Assembly (NCBI RefSeq): GCF_000495835.1
Contig: NZ_AWGC01000021.1
Coordinates: 1-42,523, forward strand
DNA from: Asticcacaulis sp. AC402
Lineage (GTDB): Bacteria > Pseudomonadota > Alphaproteobacteria > Caulobacterales > Caulobacteraceae
Reading direction: 5' to 3'
DNA: 42,523 nt
A model generated the notes under the pieces. That model was not told where the DNA came from. It made no database searches and saw nothing but the letters and a program-made list of their open reading frames with translations. Made by a program: the position numbers and the translations under genes. The first letter of the stretch is position 1, and each line of letters starts with the position of its first letter. This document shows, piece by piece, positions 18,303 to 25,890 of this stretch.

Positions 18303-18418
18303 AGCGGGATGAATTTTGAAAGACTCAAAACACTGCTCTAAGGTTTTGTTCTGTCGCGCAATTTTTCCGTAAACGGGGACGCCCGTGCGGTGGCATCACT
18401 TTATCGGATTGCGCTTTA
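18303..18418 (+). repeat. composite palindromic intergenic repeat, copy 3 (full)
   Basis: AGCGGGATGaaTTTTGAaagacTCAAAAcactGCTCTAAG is followed by GTTTTGTTcTGTCGCGCAATTTTTCCG and the half ending TCGGATTGCGCTTTAG. This is the best-preserved full copy, and the other three match it or one of its halves. Confidence 0.8.
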
Positions 18419-18668
18419 GGTAGTGCGTGCCTCGGCGCCGCGCGTGAAACCGGCTTCCATCACCCTTGAGCCCCAGCGGTCTGTCCCAGGCCAAAGCCCC
18501 GATTGTCCAGGTAAAAGGGGCGTCGTCGAATGCCTTGACATCACCGGTGCGGCCGACATCTATGTTGACGGCACGCAGGCGGGTTTCAGGGACTATGCCT
18601 GTTCCGGCCATTGCTGACACGGATGGGTAGCGAACGGCGCGACAACGGGCTCAATCAAGGAGAAACCT
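18419..18668. other. 250-bp interval with no assignable gene
   Basis: Together with the terminator and repeat before it this makes a 433-bp gap. It holds two overlapping short open frames on opposite strands (about 65 and 75 codons). The minus one (GTG at 18620, ending inside the repeat at 18396) has a protein-like stretch FDDAPFTWTIGALAWDRPLG; the plus one has LDITGAADIYVDGTQAGF. Neither has a good ribosome-binding site, and I cannot choose between them or chance. Confidence 0.5.
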
Positions 18669-18959
18669 ATGTACGGACTTATTGGCAGTTTCAGCGCCCA
18701 GCCGGGCAAGCGCGACGAACTGATCGGACTGATGACGGCCAGTGTCGGCGAAATGCCAGGTTGCCGCAGCTATGTCGTTGCGAAAGACCCCGACGACGGC
18801 GACAAAATCTGGATAACCGAGGTGTGGGACAGCGCCGAACAGCACAAGGCGTCAGTGGCCTTGCCGGCCGTTGCGGAAACCATCAAAAAAGCGATGCCGT
18901 TGATTGCGTCCTTCGGACAGCATACGGTAACCGAACCCGTCGGTGGTTACGGACTGTAA
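18669..18959 (+). CDS. antibiotic biosynthesis monooxygenase (ABM)-domain protein
   Basis: A 96-residue single ABM domain, a dimeric ferredoxin-like fold used by quinol monooxygenases and heme-degrading relatives. The start MYGLIGSFSAQPGKRDELIGLM and the middle IWITEVWDSAEQHKAS are typical. AAGGAG lies at good spacing before the ATG. It is followed after 12 bases by a Dabb-domain gene of the same fold, so they are probably co-transcribed. Substrate unknown. Confidence 0.88.
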   Translation: MYGLIGSFSAQPGKRDELIGLMTASVGEMPGCRSYVVAKDPDDGDKIWITEVWDSAEQHKASVALPAVAETIKKAMPLIASFGQHTVTEPVGGYGL

Positions 18960-18971
18960 CAAGGAGAAGTC

Positions 18972-19310
18972 ATGATACGTCACATCGTTCCATTCCGTCT
19001 CAAGCACGGCAAGGGCACGCCCGAAGAAGCCGGCTTCCTCGCGGCTCTGGCCAAACTGGCCGAGATCCCGGGCGTTTTAAATCTGCAGGTCTTGCCGCAG
19101 ATCAGCCGCAAGAACGACTTCGACTATGGCGTCTCGATGGAGTTCGCCTCGAACGCGGACTACCAGGCCTATAACGATCATCCGGACCATGTCGCCTTCG
19201 TCCAGGGCCGTTGGCTGCCGGAAGTGGCGGCGTTCTTGGAGATCGACTTTATCCTTGATTGGGGAGTTGCCGATACAGCGCAACCGGTCACTATCAACCC
19301 GGAGGGTTAA
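18972..19310 (+). CDS. stress-responsive alpha/beta-barrel (Dabb) domain protein
   Basis: 112 residues. MIRHIVPFRLKHG is the family's start (the conserved His), and a central helix and the C-terminal DHVAFVQGRWLPEVAAFLEIDFILDW are typical of Dabb dimers. AAGGAG is placed properly before the ATG. With the preceding ABM protein it forms a two-gene unit of related folds; the role is unknown. The last 15 residues (ADTAQPVTINPEG) are a short tail. Confidence 0.88.
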   Translation: MIRHIVPFRLKHGKGTPEEAGFLAALAKLAEIPGVLNLQVLPQISRKNDFDYGVSMEFASNADYQAYNDHPDHVAFVQGRWLPEVAAFLEIDFILDWGVADTAQPVTINPEG

Positions 19311-19391
19311 TCGCGCATTGTAGTGCCTTAACCTTTGGGTTAACCTCGGAATATGAGGGCGCTGCACGTGCCGAAACGATGCGGGGGCATT

Positions 19392-20675
19392 ATGGATTTT
19401 GACCCAAACGGCGACAACCAATCTTTGAACCGCGTCAGCGACAATGATTCGGCGCTTGGCCCAGAGAACCCGTCCCGCAACACGATACCAGCAATAGACA
19501 CTCTTCAGCAGGGTCCTTCGACAGATTTCGAAAATGTTGAATTGGATACGGTTGATGGCATTGATACCTCCGGCAAGAGCGACGAAATATCGAAGCTGGT
19601 TGGTTATCTGCAAAATGTAAGCTACGCTTCATATCAGCGGCAGGATTTCGATGATCGCCTCGACGCTGCAAAAGGCTCACTCCAGGCTTTGAATTACCGT
19701 AAGGACGAGGGACTGGGTTACCTTAAAGACGAAGCCGAGTTGCTTGCAGTACACTACGACCGAATTCCGCGGTTTATCTCGATTTTGGCTTTCGTACTGG
19801 CGCTGGTGGTAACGACCGGTGCGTTTGTTTGGTACCTTGTCTCGCGAACACACTTGCACGATGCGTTGATTTATGCGGCCGGGATAAAGGACCCATTTGT
19901 CGCTTATCCGAATGCCATCAATTTTGTATTCTTGGCGGGCGTATCAATAGGTATAGCATCGCTTTGTCTTGGGCTAGGCTATCTCATTAGCTGGTTTCGG
20001 TGGTGGCGGGATTTCGAGTATCGCAACTCAGGTAACAATCGCGCCAAAGACATAAGACTTAGAAATCATGATGTTTTGTCAAATAGAATAAAAAATCTGC
20101 AACAAGTTGCGAATGAACGCGCTCGTAACAAGGATCCAGATCGGGGAGCTTCCGGGTTGTTGCGGGTATATCTGTTATTTATTTGCGGATATGTGTTGCA
20201 CAAAACACTAAACCGATGCCACACGCGATTTCAGCAGGACTTTGATCAAATCTGGGTGCCATCCGTCAAGGCGAGGATAGAGCAACTGAAATGGCTTTGC
20301 GTTGTTGCTGCAATCGCCTGGGCAATGGTCGTCGCTTACAAATTGTTAAATCCAGCAACTGATGTCACCATACTTTTTTCTTTGGCGGCGATTTTGCTCC
20401 TACCTCTGGCGCTGGCTTGGTTTGTTCAGCGAAGTCTGTTCCACCGCGCCATTCGTGAGAAGGGCAATGTCGTCAAAAAGTTGGCCTTTTTGAAAGCCAT
20501 GTACCAGACACATATTCCTGGTCATCTCCTTGCTGCCTTTAAGGAAACGGAGACAGAACGTTTGCGGTTCGATTTCCCCGACATTTATCAGTATAACGAT
20601 GTCGAGGAATACGCCGCGTGGCTTCACAATACCTTGGGCGCCCTAAAGCGACATGAAGATGAGACTCGCAAGTAG
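19392..20675 (+). CDS. AT-rich multi-pass membrane protein of unknown function
   Basis: 427 residues. A polar N-terminal 120 residues contain helical segments (DDRLDAAKGSLQALNYRKDE). Two TM helices follow (ISILAFVLALVVTTGAFVWY; FVFLAGVSIGIASLCLGLGY), then about 100 mostly polar cytoplasmic residues, two further TM helices (LKWLCVVAAIAWAMVVAYKL; LFSLAAILLLPLALAWFV) and a polar tail. Base composition is clearly more AT-rich than neighbours, especially 20040-20400, suggesting transfer. ATG 19392 with GGGGG upstream is preferred over 19353. It ends two bases before the converging radC stop. I do not recognise a family. Confidence 0.8.
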   Translation: MDFDPNGDNQSLNRVSDNDSALGPENPSRNTIPAIDTLQQGPSTDFENVELDTVDGIDTSGKSDEISKLVGYLQNVSYASYQRQDFDDRLDAAKGSLQALNYRKDEGLGYLKDEAELLAVHYDRIPRFISILAFVLALVVTTGAFVWYLVSRTHLHDALIYAAGIKDPFVAYPNAINFVFLAGVSIGIASLCLGLGYLISWFRWWRDFEYRNSGNNRAKDIRLRNHDVLSNRIKNLQQVANERARNKDPDRGASGLLRVYLLFICGYVLHKTLNRCHTRFQQDFDQIWVPSVKARIEQLKWLCVVAAIAWAMVVAYKLLNPATDVTILFSLAAILLLPLALAWFVQRSLFHRAIREKGNVVKKLAFLKAMYQTHIPGHLLAAFKETETERLRFDFPDIYQYNDVEEYAAWLHNTLGALKRHEDETRK

Positions 20676-20677
20676 TT

Positions 20678-21409
20678 CTACATCAACCTCTGCTGGCTCA
20701 TGCTGACCACACCCTCGCGGCCCACGATCAGGTGATCATGCACCTTGATCCGCAGGGGTTCGCCGGCTTTCACTATCTGCCGCGTCATATCGATGTCCCC
20801 CGGGCTCGGGTTTGGATCGCCGGACGGATGATTGTGGACCAGGATCACGCTGACGGCCGATAACTCCAAGGCCCGGCGCATGATTTCGCGCGGATAGGCA
20901 GGCGCGTGGTCGACCGTCCCGTATCCCATAATCTCATCGGCCATCAGCTGGTACTTCTTGTCGAGGAAGAGCACACGGAACTGTTCGCGCGGTTCATGCG
21001 CCAACGTCACCTGGACATAGGCCATCAGGGCCGACCACGAGGCGATAACAGTGGTCCGCGTCACGGGCTGCGCCACGACCCGCCGCGTAGCCTCGAACAT
21101 CAACTGCAAATCCAGTGCGATGTTTTTGGTGACCTTCAATGTCCGGCCTTTGCCGTCGACGACCGAGACCTGAACCATGTCTTCCAACGGCGCCGAAAGC
21201 ACCGCCGGCAAGGAACCGAACCGGGTCAGCAGGGCCTTCGCCAATGGCTTCACGTCACGCTGAGGAATTGATCGGAACAGATACAGTTCCAACAGCTCAT
21301 AATCGGGCAGGGCGCTGGCGCCCGTCTTGAGCGCGCGTTCGCGCAACCGGTCTCTGTGACCACTATGATCGGGTTTTTTCGGCTCGGAGGAAGCATCGGC
21401 AGAGGGCAT
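20678..21409 (-). CDS. radC: RadC-family JAMM protein (DUF2466)
   Basis: 243 residues. An N-terminal helix-hairpin region (GHRDRLRERALKTGASALPDYELLELYLF) is followed by an MPN/JAMM domain with the motif HNHPSGDPNPSPGDID (H-x-H-x10-D metal ligands) and the upstream Glu in DEIMGYGTVD. Despite the old name RadC, a DNA-repair role is not established for the family. The start at 21409 (MPSADASSE) is taken because the upstream open frame runs into map; no ribosome-binding site is clear. It follows map by 31 bases and is probably co-transcribed. Confidence 0.9.
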   Translation of the reverse strand: MPSADASSEPKKPDHSGHRDRLRERALKTGASALPDYELLELYLFRSIPQRDVKPLAKALLTRFGSLPAVLSAPLEDMVQVSVVDGKGRTLKVTKNIALDLQLMFEATRRVVAQPVTRTTVIASWSALMAYVQVTLAHEPREQFRVLFLDKKYQLMADEIMGYGTVDHAPAYPREIMRRALELSAVSVILVHNHPSGDPNPSPGDIDMTRQIVKAGEPLRIKVHDHLIVGREGVVSMSQQRLM

Positions 21410-21440
21410 GCAGCGACTATAGCCGCCGCGGTTGAACTGT

Positions 21441-22253
21441 CTATACCCGTTGCGGCCGGAACTGACCGGTCGTTGATGCGGTAAAGACTTCGACGCCATT
21501 GTCCGTCACGCCGCAGCTATGCTCGCATTGTGCGGTCAGGGTCTTGTCGCGCGTCACGGCCGTCCAGCCGTCGTTCAACACCTTGACCTCCGGGCGGCCG
21601 AGATTAATCATCGGCTCGACGGTGAAGAACATTCCCTTTTGCAGCTTGGGACCCGAACCGGCGCGACCGAAGTGCAAGACGTTGGGATTGTCGTGGAACA
21701 CCCGGCCCAGACCGTGGCCGCAGAAGTCGCGCACCACCGAACACCGCTGGGCCTCCGCATAGCGTTGGATAGCCGCGGCGATATCTCCAAAGGTATTGCC
21801 CGGTTTGATCTGTTCCAGACCCAGGCGCAGAGCCTCGTAGGTGACATCGACGAGCCGCTTCGCCTTGGGGGCAACCTCGCCGACTTCGTACATGCGCGAC
21901 GTATCGCCATGCCAGCCGTCAACGATCACCGTGACGTCGATATTGGCGATGTCGCCTTCGCGCAACGCCTTGTCCGACGGAATGCCGTGACAGACAATGT
22001 GATTGGGCGAGATACAGACGGTGTGCTGATAGCCTTTGTAGAAGACGCAGGCCGGAAAGGCGCCGTGGTCCATGATAAACTGGCGCGCCAGGTCGTCGAG
22101 ATATGAGGTCTTCACGCCGGGTACGACGTGTGGGATCAACATGTCGAGACAATCGGCGGCCAGCCGGCCGGCGCGGCGCATGCCGGCAAAATCCTCATCC
22201 GAATGAATGCGAATAGTTTCGGAGCGGACGAGATAATCGGAATCTGTGGTCAT
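21441..22253 (-). CDS. map: methionine aminopeptidase, type I
   Basis: Removes the N-terminal Met from nascent proteins. 270 residues. Metal ligands are visible as Asp in NIDVTVIVDGWHGDTSRMY, His in CGHGLGRVFHDNPNV and Glu in FTVEPMINLG and TAQCEHSCGV. The start MTTDSDYLVRSETIRIHSDED at 22253 is family-like; ribosome-binding site weak. It lies downstream of the small gene at 22286-22483 with 32 bases between them and upstream of radC. Confidence 0.95.
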   Translation of the reverse strand: MTTDSDYLVRSETIRIHSDEDFAGMRRAGRLAADCLDMLIPHVVPGVKTSYLDDLARQFIMDHGAFPACVFYKGYQHTVCISPNHIVCHGIPSDKALREGDIANIDVTVIVDGWHGDTSRMYEVGEVAPKAKRLVDVTYEALRLGLEQIKPGNTFGDIAAAIQRYAEAQRCSVVRDFCGHGLGRVFHDNPNVLHFGRAGSGPKLQKGMFFTVEPMINLGRPEVKVLNDGWTAVTRDKTLTAQCEHSCGVTDNGVEVFTASTTGQFRPQRV

Positions 22254-22285
22254 GGCGGCAATATAGTCGCCTGACGGTCCAGAAT

Positions 22286-22483
22286 CTAGGGCATTTCGGA
22301 CAGGCACGTCGGCATCGACCAGCCCATGTCGTCATGGCGCAGGCTTTCACGCGCGGTCAGGCCTGGCGCGCAGGCGGGGCATTCCTCCAGCGTCTCCGCG
22401 GCGGTAAGGCCGTGGTCGATCGCGTCCATGATACAGATGATACGTTCGGCATGATTATCTAAGGGCAGGTCGCCTTTGGCCAT
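22286..22483 (-). CDS. small cysteine-containing protein of unknown function upstream of map
   Basis: 65 residues, MAKGDLPLDNHAERIICIMD start, with a CPAC motif in the middle (ETLEECPACAPG) and one Cys on either side; no signal peptide. AAGGAG lies at normal spacing upstream of the ATG, good evidence that it is translated. A small metal-binding or redox protein is conceivable, but nothing more can be said. First gene of a likely small gene-map-radC unit. Confidence 0.7.
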   Translation of the reverse strand: MAKGDLPLDNHAERIICIMDAIDHGLTAAETLEECPACAPGLTARESLRHDDMGWSMPTCLSEMP

Positions 22484-22668
22484 GAGCCGGTCTCCTTGGT
22501 GACGCAGTTACACAGTGCCCGCCCGAGCCTTGAGTCCCAATATAGTCCGACCGCGGACCAGATGCAGTGACCGGCCGTTTGCAATGCACAACACATTGTC
22601 GTGACTTGCCCACGGTGGCCTCGCGCTATCCTCTGGCGCACCTCCGCAGAAGCGCTTAAGTGATGTTC

Positions 22669-23511
22669 ATGCGTGCGCGGATTCTGACTTTTGGCAATGA
22701 AAAGGGTGGGGCGGGGAAATCGACCGTCGCCATGCACGTCGCTGTTCATCTCCTGCACCAGGGCATGCGGGTTGCCTTTATCGACCTCGACCTGCGCCAG
22801 CGCACCCTGGCGCGGTTCTTTTCCAGCCGCCTGACCTGGGCGCGGGCGCGTGCCGTCGCCATCCCGCACGCCGCCGAACCCTTCCTGCATGACAAACCAG
22901 CGACGCTGCTGGAGGTTCCGCAAATGCAAGCGAAGATGGCTTTTGATCGCGCGCTGGACGAAGCCGTTCAGACCGCCGATTTCGTCATTATAGATACGCC
23001 CGGCGGCGACCATGTCCTCAGTCGCCGCGCACATGCTGCGGCCCATCTCATCATCACGCCGATGAACGACAGCTTTATCGACTTCGACCTGTTGGGCGAG
23101 GTCGATCCTGTGACGCTCGACGTGAAGCGTCCGTCAATCTACGCTGAAACCGTGTGGAATTCGCGCAAACAACGCGTTCGCTGGGATGGCCGGTCGATCG
23201 AATGGATCGTGTTACGTAACCGTCTGGCCGCCCATGAGGCGCGCAACCGCAAACGCGTTGACGAGCGCGTTGCCGCCTTAGGCAAGCGCGTCGGTTTCCG
23301 CGTCCTGGCTGGTCTGCGCGATCGCGTCATCTACCGCGAACTGTTTCCCTTCGGCCTGACGGTCCAGGACTTGTCGCCCGAGATTCGTCCGGTGGCTGTG
23401 TCCATCGCCCATATTTCGGCGCGCCAGGAATTGCGTGCATTGATGCTATCCCTGGGCCTGGAAGCCGGCGATGATGTTGCCGCTCCCTGCCTCGCTGACA
23501 CCGGGAGCTGA
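22669..23511 (+). CDS. mipZ: division-plane positioning ATPase MipZ (ParA/Mrp family)
   Basis: In Caulobacter MipZ binds ParB at the cell poles, forms a gradient on DNA and inhibits FtsZ polymerisation, so the Z-ring forms at mid-cell. 280 residues. The deviant Walker A is in GNEKGGAGKSTVAMH; the switch segment FIDLDLRQRTLARFF, the IDTPGGD Walker B region and the C-terminal GLRDRVIYRELFPFGLTVQDLSPE are close to the Caulobacter protein as I remember it. Possible starts are GTG 22660, ATG 22663 and ATG 22669; the last gives the family N-terminus. There is no clear ribosome-binding site, so the start is uncertain. A TM-DnaJ gene follows after three bases. Confidence 0.93.
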   Translation: MRARILTFGNEKGGAGKSTVAMHVAVHLLHQGMRVAFIDLDLRQRTLARFFSSRLTWARARAVAIPHAAEPFLHDKPATLLEVPQMQAKMAFDRALDEAVQTADFVIIDTPGGDHVLSRRAHAAAHLIITPMNDSFIDFDLLGEVDPVTLDVKRPSIYAETVWNSRKQRVRWDGRSIEWIVLRNRLAAHEARNRKRVDERVAALGKRVGFRVLAGLRDRVIYRELFPFGLTVQDLSPEIRPVAVSIAHISARQELRALMLSLGLEAGDDVAAPCLADTGS

Positions 23512-23514
23512 AGC

Positions 23515-23970
23515 ATGTGGATTGCGGTGGGCGCGGCCATCCTGGCCATGCTGATCTTCCTGGGCCGTCAGATCAGGCTGGGTAAAGTCCAATCCGGCCC
23601 GTGGTTCCGGCAATTTCGTGTCCTGCGCGGCGTCACCAGCCTGGGCCTGATGGTTCTGGGCGTCGCCCTGATGGCGCGCGGCGCCTTCTGGCCGGGCCTG
23701 GCCGCCCTGGCGGCGGCCATCTTGGTCAGCAGCACCGTGCGCTTCTCCGTCTTCCCGTCCGGCCCCGACCGGCCGGAAGCCGCGGCCGCCTACACACCTG
23801 AAGAAATCAAGGCCTATCAGACCCTGGGCCTGGCGATCGGCGCCGACCGCAAGACCGTGATCGGCGCGTGGAAGCAACTGATGAAGGCGGCCCATCCTGA
23901 CCAGGGCGGCTCGACCGACCGCGCCAAGGCACTCAATGCCGCCCGGGACGTGCTTTTGAAGCGACGGTAG
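23515..23970 (+). CDS. membrane-anchored DnaJ-domain protein
   Basis: 151 residues. There are two hydrophobic segments at the N-terminus (VGAAILAMLIFLG; LGLMVLGVALMARGAFWPG with continuation), then a linker and a short J-domain (about residues 95-151) with the HPD motif in KAAHPDQGGSTDRAKALNAARD. J-domains activate Hsp70 (DnaK) ATPase; here at the inner membrane. It starts three bases after mipZ, so it is translated from the same mRNA. A similar gene follows mipZ in other Caulobacterales as I recall, hinting at a conserved link that is not explained. Confidence 0.88.
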   Translation: MWIAVGAAILAMLIFLGRQIRLGKVQSGPWFRQFRVLRGVTSLGLMVLGVALMARGAFWPGLAALAAAILVSSTVRFSVFPSGPDRPEAAAAYTPEEIKAYQTLGLAIGADRKTVIGAWKQLMKAAHPDQGGSTDRAKALNAARDVLLKRR

Positions 23971-24063
23971 GTTTTGCCATTCTGCTAGAACGATCATTCA
24001 AATGCCTCTTGACATAGCGCGGGTTTGAACGATTAATCAAGATCAGTGTTACGGGGAAGTGCC

Positions 24064-24621
24064 ATGGCCGATGTCAAAGCCGAAACCGACAAGATGATCG
24101 CCAATCTCGAAACCGCGACGGGCAAGCCTTTCGTCGAGTGGCTGACCCTGGCCCGCAGCAGCGGTTTGGACAAACACAAGGCCGTGGTCGACTGGCTGAA
24201 GGTCGAACAGGGCCTGACCCACGGCTATGCCAATCTGGTGGCGCACAAGACCTTCGGCTCCGATGCCGGCTCCAATGCCGACGACGATCTGATGAAGGCC
24301 ATGTTCGCCGGCCCCAAAAGCGCGATGAAGCCCGTCTATGACCGCATCGCCGCCATCCTCGCCGACCTTGACGGCGTCGAATTCGCGCCGAAAAAAGGCT
24401 ATGTCAGTTTCCGCCGAAGCAAGCAGTTCGGCCTGGCACAGCCCTCCACCAGGGACCGTCTTGACCTCGGCCTGGTGCTGAAAGGGGTGGCGCCGGACGG
24501 CCGGCTTGAAGCGGCGGGCAGTTTCAATGCCATGGTCAGTCACCGCGTCCGGCTGGCCTCAGCTGACGAGGTTGATGCGCACGTCGCAGCCTGGCTGCGG
24601 CAGGCCTGGGAGGCCGCGTGA
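24064..24621 (+). CDS. DUF4287 + DUF5655 domain protein
   Basis: 185 residues. The N-terminal DUF4287 segment (about 1-65) has TGKPFVEWLTLARSSGLDKHK and VDWLKVEQGLTHGYANLVAH. The C-terminal DUF5655-like half has VEFAPKKGYVSFRRSKQFGLAQP and DRLDLGLVLKG. These domains are common in small cytoplasmic proteins of soil Proteobacteria; function unknown. GGGGAAG precedes the ATG. The stop overlaps the GTG start of the TetR gene (GTGA), suggesting translational coupling. Confidence 0.87.
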   Translation: MADVKAETDKMIANLETATGKPFVEWLTLARSSGLDKHKAVVDWLKVEQGLTHGYANLVAHKTFGSDAGSNADDDLMKAMFAGPKSAMKPVYDRIAAILADLDGVEFAPKKGYVSFRRSKQFGLAQPSTRDRLDLGLVLKGVAPDGRLEAAGSFNAMVSHRVRLASADEVDAHVAAWLRQAWEAA

Positions 24622-25232
24622 AACCCGAACTCGACACCCGCACCAAGATCGTACTGGCCGCCATGGATCTCTTCTGGACCAAGGGTTACAACTCGACGTC
24701 GATCGCCGACATCCTGAGCCGCACCCAGCTCAACAGCGGCAGTCTTTACCATGCCTTTCCGGGCAAGCAGGACGTGCTCATTGCCGTGCTCGAAGCCTAT
24801 CGCGACGGACTGTATCCCAATCTGCTCGACCCGGCCTGGCAGGGCGTCGAAGACCCGATCGACCGAATCTTCGCCCTGCTGGACCGCTATCGCTGGCTGA
24901 TCGTCGAAACCGAATGCACCTATGGCTGCCCCATCGGCAGCCTGGCGCTGGAACTGCACGAAGCCGATCCCGTGGTGCGCAACCTGCTGGCCGTCAACTT
25001 CACCGGCTGGACCCGCGCGATCGAAGCCTGCCTGGACGCTGCCGGCGATCGTCTGCCGGTGGGCCTGGACAAGGCCGCCCTGGCTCAGTTCGTGCTGACC
25101 ACCATGGAGGGCGGCGTGATGCAGGCGCGCACGCATCTCGACGTAACCTATTTCGACCGTGGCGTGACGATGCTGCGGGACCACTTCGATATGCTGATGG
25201 CGCGTGCGGCCCGGCGCACGGAACTGATCTGA
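24618..25232 (+). CDS. TetR/AcrR-family transcriptional regulator
   Basis: 204 residues. An N-terminal helix-turn-helix (about 8-55) reads TRTKIVLAAMDLFWTKGYNSTSIADILSRTQLNSGSLYHAF in overlapping parts; the C-terminal ligand-binding half is all-helical with TECTYGCPIGSLALEL, a Cys-containing motif seen in TetR_C subgroups. It begins with GTG inside the preceding stop codon. Targets are unknown; the co-oriented secreted-protein gene 11 bases downstream is the obvious candidate, with autoregulation. Confidence 0.9.
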   Translation: MKPELDTRTKIVLAAMDLFWTKGYNSTSIADILSRTQLNSGSLYHAFPGKQDVLIAVLEAYRDGLYPNLLDPAWQGVEDPIDRIFALLDRYRWLIVETECTYGCPIGSLALELHEADPVVRNLLAVNFTGWTRAIEACLDAAGDRLPVGLDKAALAQFVLTTMEGGVMQARTHLDVTYFDRGVTMLRDHFDMLMARAARRTELI

Positions 25233-25243
25233 GGGAGTTCATT

Positions 25244-25819
25244 ATGATCCGACGTTGTTTATTGGCCGCCGCTGCAGCCTTCTGTCTGGCCCAGCCCGTC
25301 GCCGCCCTGGCGCAAACGCCCGAGGTGCCGGTCAAGGCCACAGGCCGCGCCGCCTTTGCCCCTCTGGAAGCCTGGGCCGGCAAGACCTGGCGCGGCACCG
25401 GCAAGGGCCCGGCTGGCGGCGCCCCCATCAACGATATCCAGCAATGGCAGTGGGACCTGGGCGGCCATGCCATCCGCATCGTCCATTCGGTCAATAATGG
25501 CGCCTACGCCGGTGAGAGCGTGCTGTTCCCCGCAGCCGATGGTGACGGCTATGTCTATACCTACGTCACGACGGGCGGCTTCTATACGACCGGTATCATT
25601 CGGGCGGGGGTAGGCAAGGGCTATGTCGCCGAAGAAACCGTGCATGGTGTCCCGGGGATGGGCAAGCTGCGGTCGAAGGGCGAGATCGGCGCTGATGGCG
25701 TCTATCGCGTGCGCTCGAGCATGGAAAAGGATGGCCAGTGGGTCGAGACCGGCGGTTTCGACTATGTCGAGGATGCAACCGCGACACCGGTCCTTCCGCC
25801 GTTGCCGGCCAGGCCCTGA
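25244..25819 (+). CDS. secreted protein, DUF1579-like beta-barrel possible
   Basis: 191 residues with a signal peptide (CLLAAAAAFCLAQPVAALAQ). The mature part begins FAPLEAWAGKTWRGTGKGP and continues with alternating beta segments (WQWDLGGHAIRIVHSVNNG, GYVYTYVTTGGFYTTGII), the pattern of lipocalin-like proteins that start 'LxxLxGxWxG'. GGGAG precedes the ATG. Third gene after DUF4287 and tetR and probably in their operon. The fold is inferred from pattern only. Confidence 0.8.
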   Translation: MIRRCLLAAAAAFCLAQPVAALAQTPEVPVKATGRAAFAPLEAWAGKTWRGTGKGPAGGAPINDIQQWQWDLGGHAIRIVHSVNNGAYAGESVLFPAADGDGYVYTYVTTGGFYTTGIIRAGVGKGYVAEETVHGVPGMGKLRSKGEIGADGVYRVRSSMEKDGQWVETGGFDYVEDATATPVLPPLPARP

Positions 25820-25840
25820 TACAAAAAAAAACAGACAAAA

Positions 25841-25870
25841 AAACCGACTCAGGATGAGCCGGTTTCTTTT
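25841..25870. terminator. bidirectional terminator
   Basis: AAACCGACTC aggat GAGCCGGTTT with one mismatch, A-runs on the left and TTTCTTTT on the right. It sits between the converging secreted-protein gene and the carboxypeptidase gene and can serve both. Confidence 0.8.
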
Positions 25871-25890
25871 ACCAGTATCGGGGAAAGGTC

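Noticed and set aside
18396-18620. Short minus-strand frame with a protein-like stretch (DDAPFTWTIGALAWDRPLG)
   Set aside because: No ribosome-binding site, it ends inside an intergenic repeat and competes with an equally plausible plus-strand frame; left as unassigned interval.
19326-19346. TTAACCTTTGGGTTAACC before the AT-rich membrane protein as a CtrA box
   Set aside because: The half sites are separated by eight bases, not seven.
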